DNA of 64,000 bases, taken from the NCBI GenBank assembly GCA_015178975.1, contig WHVD01000124.1, positions 124,001 through 188,000 of the forward strand, in the 5' to 3' direction. Each line of letters begins with the position of its first letter. Position 1 is the first letter of the stretch. The position numbers and the translations under genes were made by a program. The notes beneath the pieces were generated by a model. The model saw only the letters and a list, made by a program, of their open reading frames with translations. It was not told the origin of the DNA and ran no database searches. Shown piece after piece: positions 1 to 11,148 of this stretch. The stretch comes from Hysterangium stoloniferum. Taxonomy: Eukaryota > Basidiomycota > Agaricomycetes > Hysterangiales > Hysterangiaceae.

Positions 1-271
1 TAGTAATCCTCCCCTTCAACTGTCTCCTTCCGCGCATTAAACTTCTTCCCCTTATAAATATAGTCTCCACAAGTATTGCATCGCCTGGAGAGGAAAAACA
101 AACAACATGAGCATCTTTCAAGCATAACAGTTGAAACAGGATAACGTACATGGAAAATGGAGCCATAAGACGCACAACTTGCTGTGAGTTCTTAGGACCC
201 CTCCGTCGTGGGATTTTCGAGGGGTCAAAGTCTGGCGGATAGTACTTATTGAGGACTTTACGTTCAGACAT
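1..271 (-). CDS. YJU2: YJU2/CWC16 splicing factor, N-terminal part (gene runs off the window)
   Basis: Two exons are visible on the minus strand: complement 150-271 and complement 1-84, separated by a 65-nt GT-AG intron (85-149). The start at 271 gives [21 protein letters not shown], the hallmark N-terminus of the CWC16/YJU2 (CCDC94) family. After the splice the frame continues into [20 protein letters not shown], which holds the first CxxC half of the family's zinc site. YJU2 joins the spliceosome around Prp2 action and promotes the first catalytic step in the nucleus; that role is family knowledge. Both the exon join and the conserved residues match the family, so identity is secure although the C-terminal two thirds lie outside. 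It is divergent from the NUP37-like gene, with 73 bp between the two start codons. Confidence 0.93.
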   Translation of the reverse strand, partial: MSERKVLNKYYPPDFDPSKIPRRRGPKNSQQVVRLMAPFSMYVILFQLLCLKDAHVVCFSSPGDAILVETIFIRGRSLMRGRRQLKGRIT

Positions 272-344
272 TGTGGTCGGTGGCTGCGAAGGAGCTGCTC
301 GTCCTGTAAGCGCTCTACACGCTTAGGTAACTTGCCTCCGTACA
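272..344. promoter_or_regulatory. Shared divergent promoter, YJU2 / NUP37-like
   Basis: Only 73 bp separate the start codons of the two divergent genes, so upstream control and the 5' UTRs must overlap. No clear TATA box or named factor site was recognised. The assignment is inferred from gene geometry. Confidence 0.5.
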
Positions 345-1813
345 ATGAGCACCCACCGCTTCGAACATCAACATGGCACAGACATCAATGTTGTACGCGC
401 ATGTTCTAACCCAGGCGCACCAGACCTTGTAGCAATCGGAGGCGAACATTCGGTAGAAGTTGTGCAGATTGTGAGTTGCTGTGTGGTTTCCTTGATCACG
501 TGATGCTCAGAGGCGTGTTGTAGAGCGAAGATTCGTGTACGGTGCTCGCGTCGTTTTATATAGGTATACGCGTTACTGCAGTGGCATGGTCGCCTAGGAC
601 GACGTCCCCCTCGCAGACTGAAGGCTGGTCATTAGAGTGAGTTTTGGAGGACCGTAGACGCTGCACGAGCTGACAAGTTGTCTAGATTGGCTGCAGCGGG
701 AGAAGACTTGAATCTGCGGCTACTGAACAAATACCACGATGAGGAGGACGAGCAGATATTTGTCTTTGGAGGCGGCCTTGGTGGCCACCGAAAAAAAATA
801 AACGACCTCACATGGTGCGGCGGGTTTGGCGGCGACAGCTACAGGTATCTGGCTTCCGTATCAGGTGCACACAAGCCATTATTTGAACGGGTGTGTACCA
901 CCACTCATAGCCTATCTACACAGACGAAAAAGTTCTTCTGTTCTGGGACCTATCGACCGGAGAACAATCGCCTCCTGTCTCGCCCTCCCCGACACCCATA
1001 AACGCCGTCTCGCAGCCCAAACCGCGTTCTCTCAGCCCGGCGGAGCGTCCCCAGCCAGTGCCATTCGCCGTCCCATACGCCCACCCCCTCCACTCCGTCG
1101 TGTCACACCCCTCCACCTCGAAGGAGCTCGTGGTGTCCGACGCCCAGGGCTCCGTGTTTGTCGTAGACTGGCGCGTCGACGACGACGACGACACAGACGG
1201 GGACCAGTATCGCGGCCTGAGCATCGCGCAGCTCATCGACCCGCGGGCGCTGGCCGACGCGCGAACAGGCATGCAGACCACGTGGGGCGGCTCGGTGTCC
1301 TGGCAGCAGCAGGACGTCAATCTGTGCGTGTGCATTTTACCCAGCGTGCGTGCGAGCGGCAGGCTAACACGCACACGACAGCATCGGCGCCGCGTATGGC
1401 TCCCGCTGGGCGATATGGGACATGCGCAGGCTCCAGGGCGGGAAGCCCGCCGCGACCGGACAGGCGTTTCCACACGGCACGCACCGTTTCCGGTATGTGC
1501 GCGTTTCGTTTCCCCCGTAGCCGTCGCATTGACGTCGCGTCCCCCTGTCAGATGGTGTCCTACCACGCCCGACCTTTTCGCGCTCTCCTCTCACTCCCCC
1601 CTCGAAGACGCCGCCATCCATGTGCACAACACATCATACATGCAGAGCGTGCCGCGCCGTATCGTCGTCCGCTCACGCCCCCACCGCATAAAGGATTTCG
1701 ACTGGCTTTGCGTGCCGAAGCCCGCGTTTCCTAGGTTGGTCGCAGCGATTGGGAGGAGTATAGTTGTCGTCGATCTGGGGAGTGATATAGACGAGGCGGG
1801 GAGCGAGAACTAG
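345..1813 (+). CDS. NUP37: NUP37-like WD40 nucleoporin
   Basis: Six exons join in frame to about 396 aa: 345-470, 524-636, 686-864, 924-1323, 1382-1492 and 1552-1813. All introns are GT-AG and 49-59 nt long. The protein reads as a WD40 propeller. Blocks such as VTAVAWSP, INDLTWC, YLASVS...LLFWDL, SVVSHP...VSDAQGSVFVVDW, GAAYGSRWAIWDM, HRFRWCPTTPDLFALSS and the C-terminal AAIGRSIVVVDL follow the order and spacing of human NUP37. NUP37 belongs to the Y (Nup107-160) complex of the nuclear pore scaffold. A run of five Asp with DTDGD lies in one inter-blade loop, and a Pro/Ser-rich insert follows blade 3. WD40 proteins are easily confused, so the orthology is inference from motif order. The fold and exon structure are well supported. 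Confidence 0.68.
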
Positions 1814-2362
1814 GGAATCTCTTGGCTTTTTTTTTTTTTTGAAGGGGGGGGGCAATTATCCTCGTTACACGAAAAATGTATCACGCATAAGACCGCTGGG
1901 CTCCATCCAGTATTGCACGAAAAAAAAAAATTTACCAAGGCATAGAAATGGCTCTCGGAAGCACCAGCAATCTGCACCAGCAATCTGAACAAGCCAAGAG
2001 TAATCGTCAAATTACGCCAAAAAAAGGAAAAACAATACAAAGGGGGGGTTTCGAATTCACAGTTCCATTCACTAATCGTACCGTGCTGCGCAGAAAAGGT
2101 ATGCTACATCGTACAATTACCGACACAACAGAGATCAACGTGCAAAAAAAAAAAAGAGCCGGGGAAAAAAAACAGGAAGCATCCGATGATGGTGGTGGGG
2201 GAGGGGGGGGCGGGGCGTCAAAATGAGAGGAGAAAAAAAATGCCGCAGTGATTCACAAATATCTGGGTTGGGGGGTCCGAGCACAACAGAAAGCAAATAT
2301 TTTCAAAGTGAGGCAAGAGAAAAAAAAAAGTAGCAGGGAATGGCATACCGCTGGTTATCCCG
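1814..2362. other. Intergenic, convergent 3' ends, homopolymer-rich
   Basis: This gap lies between the convergent 3' ends of the NUP37-like gene and the Zn2Cys6 regulator. It has many long A or T runs and a G-rich run near 2190-2215. The small ORFs are low-complexity. No gene or RNA was recognised. Confidence 0.6.
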
Positions 2363-5300
2363 TCATCCTGTCGTCAGCGAGCCATTATGCACCCCGTACT
2401 GCTGCATATGATGTGGATTCTGCGGATGCTGCATATGTTGCTGGTGGTGTTCCAGCGTGCGGTATTGCTGCTGCGGCTGTGGCATACCCACGTACATGGC
2501 CGCTGTCGGGGTAACGCCATTTCCATACCCTATTCAAGGAGCAGCGGTCAAGCCACTTATCAATGACTCCTCTCTCTCAGAAAACAGACAGAGGTACCCA
2601 CCCAGCTCCGAATGCATCGTATACCAATACGCCACCTCCATTTTCTGATTCGGGCCGCCATCCAACTCCATCGCAGGTTGATCACCCGGGCCATTAGTGG
2701 TCTCTATTTCGTCAATTGTATAGGAACTGGGTACCACCTCCATCCCGCCTCCGGGAGAAACAAGCGGATGCGCGGGGAGATGCGGGGATGCGGGGAAGTG
2801 CCAGTACTGAGCGGGTGTCAAGGGAGGTTGCGGCGCTGGCTTTACAGGATGTGTTGGACGAGGCTGGTAGATGTTGCTCAGTGTATGAGTTTGATGGTTT
2901 ACAGTGCCATTAATGTTTATATTTGTGCTGGGGCTGCCATTGGAGGGAATAACATGTGAGCTGTTGGTAGAATTGGAGGCGGACGAGGTGCCGGTGCCGT
3001 TCTGCTGGTGTCGCGCATACGAAATGTTCGCATTCGTTGCGCTGGTGGGAGGGGTAAGCACTGCCAACCCTGCACTATCCACCTCGGCACTCCCATTTCT
3101 GCGACGCCTGTGGCCGGCACCAGACTGATCGTGATAGTGGTCACTCCCCTCTCTCCCAGAATCGGCACGTTTTCTCTCTCGCCCTGCCATCGCCACTCTG
3201 AGGGCTTTATCCTTCATCACCAGCGTCTTCAAGAACCGGCCGTGGTATTCAACAGGAGAGCTGGAAGCCTCACCCACGGACAGCGCACGCGCACAGTCCT
3301 GGTACGCATCGCCAGTGGCATTTATTAAGCCATAGACCGTGTCCTTGGCGCTATCGCCAAGTTCAGGACCAGCTATAGGGCTACGACACAGCTGCAGAAA
3401 AGATAAGACGATGCAAGGATAAAATAAGAAAAATAAGACAAACTTTGAGCAGGAAACATGCAGAGTATGCTGTCATAACAGTGATCGAATCCTGTCCGTA
3501 TCTCTGTAGGCATTTGGCACACTCAGCATCTAGCACTTGTAAAAAAAAAAAAGCTCAAGGCACTCACCAGCATGTCAACAGTTGCAAACTCCGTTGCGAC
3601 TAATCTCAGAGTTTCCACCGCACTGTTATAGCATATAGACAACGCCGGCAAACTGGGGCCATAGCGAATTGCCTTGTAACTTGGCGACGGGGCAGGACCA
3701 ATGAGGGAAGAGTGTAGTCCGAACGAGTTAAGGAAAAGCCTGACATGAAGCTTGAAAAATGTGAGAAGAGACGTATGGAAGGACGAGCCATTGGCTGCAT
3801 GAATTTAATAAGTATCGAACACAAGTCGGGAAGACCGGACAGCTTACAATTCTTGATAGTACCCATCCAATGTTCATTCCACTGCTGAAGTCTCTGATTC
3901 GTGCCTGTCAGTAACACATCATAATTCACATCTTCGGTCATTCGCTTGGCCCGAGACAAGTAGAACACGTCTGTTACGCCCGCGGCTATGCGGCGGAGAG
4001 CCACCTGGGCGGACACGACGACATCGATTGGAAGCAGCGTGGATCCATGGTACCATTGCTCGGAATTACGCACCAACTCATCCTGGAGGCATTACGATAT
4101 AACTACAACGTCAAGAGTGTCAACAAATGGTGCGTCATACCTCGGGCAACATCCACTGTCTTCCCGTCTGCATGCTCAAACTGCGATCGTGGACCCACAA
4201 GACGAGATAAGTCCGTTCGCGATTGCGACGCTCGAGTCTCTGCAGATTCGTCTCCCCCGGAGGCGGATCGGGACAATGGGTGTTCAGGCCGATTTCAACA
4301 GCCATGCGAGCCGCGTAACCGATGTAGGTCCAAGTGCGCTATAAAACGAGCATTCAATAGACAATGGCATTGACAAGAAACGACCAAGTACCGTATCATC
4401 TGGCTCCTTCCAATACGTCATGCACATGAACGCTTGGACAACCTCGACTCTCTTCCACGCCTCCTGGAATGCTCGGACACACATCTCCTCCGCTATTCTC
4501 TGCACGGCTCTAAATATATCCTGTCTGAAAAACTTGGATCCGGCCATAACGAGCACGGTGAACAAGAGTGGACAGCGGGCTCGTACGTAGGTCGGTGAAT
4601 GCAGGGCAGGGTCGAGCAGATTTACGAAAGGATTGAGGCGCTTGAAAATGATGCTGAAAAGGTCGTCGACCTCGTGTTCCGAGATAACACCGGCGGCGAG
4701 AGGGTCATCGATAGTAGGGAGGGCGGGAAGACGGGATGGACCACCTGTGGGGGGCCGGGATCGGAGCTGATGGCCGGGGGAATGCAATGGACTAGTTTTG
4801 TCGGAGCCGTGGTGGGCGGTAGGTTTATGGCCTGGAACAGGAGTAGGGGTAGTAAGAACTGTGCCGAAATAGCTGTGCCGTCGGCCCTCGCGCTCGACCA
4901 TTTTGGCAGGATATATAGTTTCCTCGTCCCGTTCATCATAGTCGTCGTCATCTTCCATGTGGGAGCGGAAAGACTGTGGAGATGATGAGACGGACTGGGG
5001 TGGTGGGTGAGCTTGGGGGGCGGGGGAGGGAGGGAGGGGGTAGTGGACGGGGGGTAACGTGGTGCAGGGTAGGAGGATGCGAGGGTAGGAAATGGATGGG
5101 GGGCTGGTTGTGATGGTAATTGGGGATGGTGTTGTTGACGTGGACGTTGGCTAGGGACGTATACTGGAGGGGAATATCGGGATTGGTAGGGGGAGGATTC
5201 TGGTGGAGGGGCTGAACGGGAATCGGAGACTGGGAATGGAGTCTGTGTCGGGATGTCGAGGGGTTCGTGGGATTTCAATTTTTGTGCAGCTGCGCCTCCG

Positions 5301-5758
5301 TTGCCTTTTTCGAGTTTTCTGAGCATTTTGGATGCCTCAGATAGTCTGTGGTTGTGTGAGGGGGAGAGGGGCAAAGGGAGTGGAGACAAAGAGACGTACT
5401 TTGAGCCTGGCTTTCTGCCTCGCCTGTGTTTTTCGAATATACATCTGAGGGGTGGGGTAAGAGACAAAGATTATTTGGAGGGAAGAGGGTATAGACGGAC
5501 TCGTTATTGGATCGCCTGCATCGCTGACATGGTTTTGCTCCGTCCTCCTCTGCACCGACGCACTTCATCTGAGAGAGATGTGAAAATGGGTAGATTGGGA
5601 GAGATAGGCTGGCTTGGATGGCCTACCTTTGCAGCTCGACATATTTGACATGCGCGTGCACCTCTGGAGACGGCTTGTTTCGCGGGACCAGAGTCGGAGT
5701 CGACACTAGTGGATTGGGCCGGCTGTTGGGAGTAGTCGGTGACTATTCTGTCTGCCAT
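2363..5758 (-). CDS. Zn2Cys6 fungal transcription factor with MHR domain (priB-like)
   Basis: Minus-strand exons: 5627-5758, 5501-5568, 5400-5444, about 4392-5345 (see below), 4141-4338, 3848-4082, 3568-3794, 2598-3391 and 2363-2529. The binuclear cluster spans the first splices: Cys37, 40, 47, 58, 61 and 68 in a C-X2-C-X6-C-X10-C-X2-C-X6-C pattern. A basic FEKHRRGRKPGSK linker and a short Leu/Lys dimerisation stretch follow, then a Pro/Ser/Gln-rich linker. The middle homology region begins around FKRLNPFVNLLDP and continues through YIGYAARMAVEIGLN and ERTYLVLWVHDRSLS. The C-terminus is Asn/Ser/Thr- and then Gln/His-rich, which suits an activation domain. It should be a nuclear sequence-specific regulator; the targets are unknown. 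The frame changes inside the Pro-rich linker. A 47-nt intron at 5012-5058 would fix this but has a weak donor, so that join is uncertain. Confidence 0.85.
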
Positions 5759-6605
5759 GCTGGATCGCACGAAATTAAATGAGTTCTGGAGAGGAATAAG
5801 GAAAAAGAGTATACTAGAAGAGGTATTAGGTTGGAATTATTCGAGAGACTGCTTGCCTGCCTCACGAATCCGAGGCGAGAGAGCAGAGGGTCAGTCACCC
5901 GGATATGCCCTGCTACCGGTGTTCGGGGACGCGGATTTTCGGCGTCTTATCAAGTGGCGTAAAAAAAGAGGGATCTTCGTTCTAATAATGAACGGAAAAA
6001 TGGAAGAGATATTGAAATTAATTAAAGAAAGCACGATGAAGCTGAAGAACATAGCCAAGTCAAGGAGACATTGGGTGAATCGTGCAGGCTCAAGCTCAAG
6101 TTTTAAGCTCAGATTTTCAATGGTGTTCGGATCGGACATTGACGAAACGGGTCACGAAGGTTATGATCTCCTATGTTCGGATAGAAGTCAATTTTCATAA
6201 CGAAATCGAGCAGAAAATGCGCTGATGAGCTTGCGATCAGGCGATCAGCCGTCTCTGAATCACCTCTGAATCATACAGCCTAAACCATACAGCCCACTCT
6301 GAATCCATGTCGAGCAAGTTTCATATTCGCCGGTCTCATTCGTGCCCGATGTCCCCGTGCCTGCATCGAGTATCCGATGTCGAGGAAGTTTCATATTCGC
6401 CGGTCTCATTCGTGCCTAATGTCCCTCCTTAATGTATTTACCCAGGAATTCTCGGCTGTGAATACCATATCCTACTCTCTCACTACCATCTATCCGATAT
6501 TCATAATTAATCTCATCATCGAAAATAGCTCCGAGTGCTCAATTAAGAACTCAACGACTCATCATTATATCAGGTATTATTCCAACACAGTATCCACATT
6601 CAGTC
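5759..6605. promoter_or_regulatory. Upstream region of the Zn2Cys6 gene, with a 48-bp direct repeat
   Basis: About 850 bp lie between the start of the regulator (5758) and the stop of the E1-beta gene (6606), both on the minus strand. It therefore holds the regulator's promoter and the E1-beta 3' flank. The open frames inside look random. A near-exact direct repeat of about 48 bp occurs at 6307-6354 and 6377-6424. It starts ATGTCGAG and contains the palindromic-looking core TTCGCCGG. Confidence 0.5.
6307..6424. repeat. 48-bp direct repeat, two copies 70 bp apart
   Basis: Copy 1 is 6307-6354 and copy 2 is 6377-6424, nearly identical (about 3 differences seen by eye), with 22 bp between them. 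Each copy contains AAGTTTCATATTCGCCGGTC. It could be a duplicated regulatory site or a local tandem duplication. No known element was recognised. Confidence 0.8.
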
Positions 6606-8513
6606 TCAGTACGTCAACGTCTCCATCATCCCGTCCAATATCCTTACAGCATCCGGGATATAAAACTGCTCGTACTGAAGTGCGACCGGTGTGCTACAAC
6701 AAAATTCCAGGTCATGAACAACACCAAAGTCATTTTCTCAACACTCACTCCCAGCCCGTAACGCGTCTCACTGGCGCTGCCAGCTTCAAGAAACACCGTT
6801 TCTGTATCTCGGCCGCAATCTCCCCTCCGATTCCGGCGGTCTTTCCGGCTTCATGCACAATCATCAGTCGTCCCGTCTTCTCTACGCTCTTCTGTACCGT
6901 TTCTACGTCCCATGGTAGAATCGTCCGCAAATCAATAAGCTCGATTGATGCTCCTCGCAGAGACTCGGGAACGTGCCGTGCGAGCGACGGTGGCGGCGAG
7001 CCAAGCAGCGAAACCGCGGTTTCACAATTGTAGATAGGAGTTCCGAAGGTGAGTAGTGTGAGGTCATTCCCGGGTGTGAGGATCTCCGCACTAGATAGAG
7101 GGAGAGTATAGTCATCTGTGGGCACTTGCTCCACTAGATAGATTGCATCAATTCAGTCCAAATTATCAGAGAGGTGGATACTTCAACCCTGGAATACCCC
7201 GTGGTATACCGGCCCGCAATTGACCACGCGCCAACGTTACGATAAATCCAGTTCAAACACTACGCATTACCTCAAAAGGCATATGTAAACTCCACACTCT
7301 GTGATATTTATGTGTAATATACCCTAGCATAACCACTCGGGTATTCCAGGTTTGATATATCCAACCTGCCTCGTTGTGGCACTTACCTGATGATCGGTAT
7401 AATATCTTAGGCTCCATAAATATGACGGGGTTCGGATCCCGGATAGATGCTAGTAAGAGGCCCTTCGTCTGGATGGGTGAACGGGGGACGACAATCTACA
7501 CAACAAGAGGTTGCACATATCCCATTATACCCACATTTTTCAATCACGCACCTTCAGTCCAGAAGCCCCCATGAAAAATCCCTCTGGGCTTTGAGAGTGA
7601 TAGAGACCTCCATGCCCAACGGCCATCGTGGGCGTGCGGACGGTTAGAGCCCCAACATTGAATTGCCCGCCACTACGGTATCGGAACTTGGCCGCTTCGT
7701 TAACAAGCTTAATAGGTGGTAGTTCATACGTTAGATCAAAAGAAGCAGCGGGAGAGACATCAAAAGTGGAGGCACAGACCTGATCAAATGCCGGAAAGAT
7801 ATAATCTGAAAACTGGATCTCCGCAATGGCGGTATGGCCCATGGAAGCAAGACCAACGCCAAAGCCCGCAATGCCTTGTTCTGTCAGTGGTGTGTTAAAA
7901 ACACGTTCTCGGCCTTTGCACGGGGTAAACAATTCGTCGATGGCACATGAAAATAGGCAAGTATTGAAATAGCACACAATTAGTATTGAAGATAAATAAG
8001 TAATGCGTCTAATGAAGTTGTTGTTCTGTACGAACCGAATTCCTCGGCCAGGCCCATTGTACATCGAAATACACCGCCAAAATTGACGTCTTCTCCAAAA
8101 ACCACGGCAGTATCGTCCTTGGAGAGTGCTGTACTGCAACACCGAGAGCGACAAAGAAGAGAAACAGGAGAGTGAGCCTGAAACCACACAGACGGGGGCG
8201 TTCATGATTTCACCATGACTAGGCCTCACCTGAGCGCATCCCGCACCGCCTGATACATGTTCATCTTCCTCGTCTCTCTTCCATTAGCCAAAACGTCCTG
8301 CGGCCCGTATGACTCGTCGTCTCGCCATCGAATGCCAGGCGTATGCAACGCATGCTCCCGCGTTCGCCGTAAGAACTGCGAGGTCGCCACACCCGGTAAA
8401 TGCCCCTCCGGACGCGGCGTCTGTGACTCTGTCTCAGCAGAATATCCCCTCCTCCTTCCCCAGGACCGCAATAATAGTGAAATTCCCAACGAACGCGGTG
8501 TTTTCACCAACAT
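6606..8513 (-). CDS. BCKDHB: Branched-chain 2-oxoacid dehydrogenase E1 component, beta subunit
   Basis: Seven exons join to 417 aa: complement 8230-8513, 8036-8133, 7780-7913, 7552-7707, 7387-7495, 6749-7133 and 6606-6693. The N-terminus ([17 protein letters not shown]) is basic and hydroxylated, as expected of a mitochondrial targeting peptide. The body matches E1-beta: [75 protein letters not shown], then [11 protein letters not shown] and [13 protein letters not shown]. The C-terminus ends with [14 protein letters not shown]. The subunit forms the alpha2-beta2 thiamine-diphosphate decarboxylase that commits Leu, Ile and Val 2-oxoacids to breakdown in the matrix. Pyruvate dehydrogenase E1-beta is the main alternative, but the GGVFRC and NTPLTEQG wording fits the branched-chain enzyme better. 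Confidence 0.93.
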
Positions 8514-8655
8514 CCTTAGAGTGGTTACAGTTTAGGTTGTGCGTTCAAAAGACCACCTGAGAGGTCACCATGTATGGATCTTAACCGTGGGCAGTCAAAC
8601 GAATAGACGCCGGGGACAAGTCGCTCGGTCCGTAGTGGGAACAATTGAATATCGT
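8514..8655. promoter_or_regulatory. Shared divergent promoter, BCKDHB / creC
   Basis: There are 142 bp between the two divergent start codons. No clear TATA box was seen. The region must serve both a mitochondrial catabolic gene and a carbon-repression gene, which may be coincidental or may give joint control. Confidence 0.45.
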
Positions 8656-10912
8656 ATGGAAAACGAAGCCACCTTCGTAGCTCCAGAGGGTGTCTACTCA
8701 CTTACCGAGGAACAGAAGCCCCCCGTTATCCATGCTGCCGTCATTCCGCCTCCCCATGGTCAGGCTTATGCTAGGCTGTCGACGGTGACAGTCAAGTTTC
8801 CTGTTCCGGCTCAAAAACCTCAGGCCTTTACCTCGTTACTCGGAGGAGGGAAGGACAAGGAAAAAGAAAAGGAAAGGGATGCCAAAAAGGACCTCAAGTC
8901 CGACAGTGGTGAAAAAGAGAGCTTGTCGAGTAGTGGTAATTCACGCGAGGAAGGGGAAGATGATGGGCCGAGTGCTGTTATCGTAAAAGGTGCTGCATTC
9001 CCCCCCCCATCGTTATTCGCCCCTGTACCATCATTTTCTGGGAAAAAAAAGGGCATTTCCCGGACAACACGTAATCTCAAGACGACTTCGTCGACGTTTG
9101 TGACACGGCTGCAGAGTGCGGAGGGGCTGAGCAAGATCTTGCAAGCAAAGCAAGGGGAGGTAACCTTTCTCTTCTACAATACAATGAAAAGCTTTATATG
9201 GTCCGAGCCCAAAGCCAAGGTGTGTCAGACGGCACTCTATCCACTCCCGTTGAGACAGTTGATGGATATTTCGTGTCAGGACCCATTGGCACGCATCACA
9301 TTCTCTGCGTACCCAACATGCCATGATGTAAATCATGCAACAGCCACGCACGAGAGATTAGATGTGGTGATTGGCTTCAGCACAGGAGATCTTATTTGGT
9401 TCGGTGAGCTTAAAGTGACGACGATCGTCAAATTGACTCACACCCAGTGCAGATCCCATATCGTCACGATACGCCCGGATCAACAAACAGGTACGGTGCT
9501 TGTTCTCTTCCCACCTTCCTGATCATTCCGACACGTCGCTCCCTGCAGGGTTCAATATGCAACTCCGTCTGTACCTCAGTTCGCTGGGTCCCGAAATCCC
9601 CGACCCTCTTCATCGTGTCGTATACAGACGGATCCATTGTGATTTACGACAAAGAGCGCGAGGATGGCACATTCACACCGCAAAGCCCTAGATCCACGGA
9701 GAACTTGGGCGACTACGGTGCTCCTGGGGAGTGGAACCCGAACGAGGAGATGTTCGTGTCAATGCCGCCATGGCATCCTGCGTCGCCCGCACCAAATAGA
9801 GACGCGGCGGGGAAGAGTGATAAGACAGGGAAGAATCCCATTAGTCATTGGAAGTTGTCCACGATGAGCGTCCTTGGTGAGGAGGATGGCATATGCGTGT
9901 GGCTCATCTGGTTGAACAATCCTCAGATTTCGTTTTTTCGCCGGACAACCGTTATGTGGCTGCAGTGTCCGAAGACGGATGTCTCCGTATTATTGACACA
10001 CTATCGGAGCGGTATTGCATGCTTTTTCTTGTGAATTGGATGTGGTGTTCATATGTGTTGATAGCTTGGTTGACACCTTTGCCTCCTACTTTGGCTCGCT
10101 GACCTGCGTTGCTTGGTCGCCAGACGGGAGATTCATCTTGGTACGTTCGACTCCACTAACTACAACTATGTGTCAATTGGCCTTCTCTTTAGACCGGTGG
10201 ACAAGATGACCTCATCACTGTCATTTCGCCTTGGGAACAACGAGTCATTGCACGATGTCAAGGGCACTCTTCCTTTGTTTCTTCCATAGGGTTTGATGAG
10301 CTTCGTTGTGACGGTCGAACATACCGATTTGCGAGCGTCGGGGAAGACAACAAACTTATATTTGTGGGTGATCGACAATTTATATGTTCGTTTGGCCATC
10401 TAAGTTATTGTACAGTGGGATTTTTCAAGCGGGGCACTACATCGACCTAAACTACAGGTAAGGCTTGTGCCTCCTACTGCTACCCCAGGAAATTACTAAG
10501 CTTTGTGGTAAAGCCAACATATCCCCAACCACATAGCCAGCGACACTCTCTCATATTATCCTCGACCGTTTCCCTCGTCCTACGACGGAGAAGTGAAACA
10601 ATTGATCGCTCCACTCTGCATTTACCACACAACGACACTAATGTCATCCGATATCATCCTGCACCGTCCCGCAACGATGTCGCTATCCTTCAGCCTGTAT
10701 TGGTACATAACCCGCGATTCCACATCACACGTCATGCCCTCTGACATCTCAATTCTCCGCAGATTAAACATGTTGAGGGGGATATCCTTTCGGTAATTTC
10801 ATTTCTTTCGAGCGCTGTTCTAACAGTTACCAGAAGTGCACACATCAAATTTTGGGTACGACCGCTGGTGATTCGTCCCACATCCTCTAAGAGGGGCAAG
10901 GCCATGCCATGA
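8656..10912 (+). CDS. creC: CreC / WDR20-family WD40 protein (deubiquitinase partner in carbon catabolite repression)
   Basis: Ten exons join to 579 aa: 8656-9219, 9280-9403, 9453-9490, 9549-9876, 9927-10011, 10065-10140, 10193-10363, 10416-10457, 10541-10702 and 10763-10912. The N-terminus FVAPEGVYSL and a charged low-complexity linker lead into the core: YPTCHDVN, DVVIGFSTGDLIWF, RYARINKQG, SVRWVPKSPTLFIVSYTDGSIVIYD, HWKLSTMSVLDFVFSPDNRYVAAVSEDG, TCVAWSPDGRFILTGGQDD and ASVGEDNKLIFWDFSSG. It then ends in the family's HPAPSRNDVAILQPV block and a final blade with HIKFWVRP. In Aspergillus CreC binds and stabilises the deubiquitinase CreB; animal WDR20 does the same for USP12/46. Intron 1 (9220-9279) is a multiple of three and could be retained without a frameshift. 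The order of motifs makes this a confident call. Confidence 0.9.
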
Positions 10913-11148
10913 TGTACGACGATCACCGGGGGTGGTTGGATATACCTGGAGTTATGTTTATTATTCTCGCCAGCAATGGCAAATAGAAGCTGTAAATAGA
11001 AGCTGTAAAATGAGGCTATAATCTTATTATTATGCTTTCAATATTGTACGACTTCAGTTTGACCGCTTTAAGGTCTCCGTGACCCGTGTGTGTGACTAGT
11101 GGTGAATCTTCACGCCTTTAATCAACCTGGATCTTGACATTGCCATCA
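10913..11148. promoter_or_regulatory. Intergenic, creC 3' flank and MTHFR promoter
   Basis: This 236-bp gap lies between the creC stop and the MTHFR start, both on the plus strand. It includes a short direct repeat (AATAGAAGCTGTAAA, near 10983-11008). No other element was recognised. Confidence 0.4.

Noticed and set aside
916-1566. Long minus-strand open frame (216 codons) opposite the NUP37-like gene
   Set aside because: It is a shadow frame of the GC-rich coding strand; the plus-strand exons keep WD40 motifs.
2150-2225. G-rich tract as a possible telomere-like or quadruplex element
   Set aside because: Low-complexity run in a convergent intergenic region with no repeated unit; no evidence of function.
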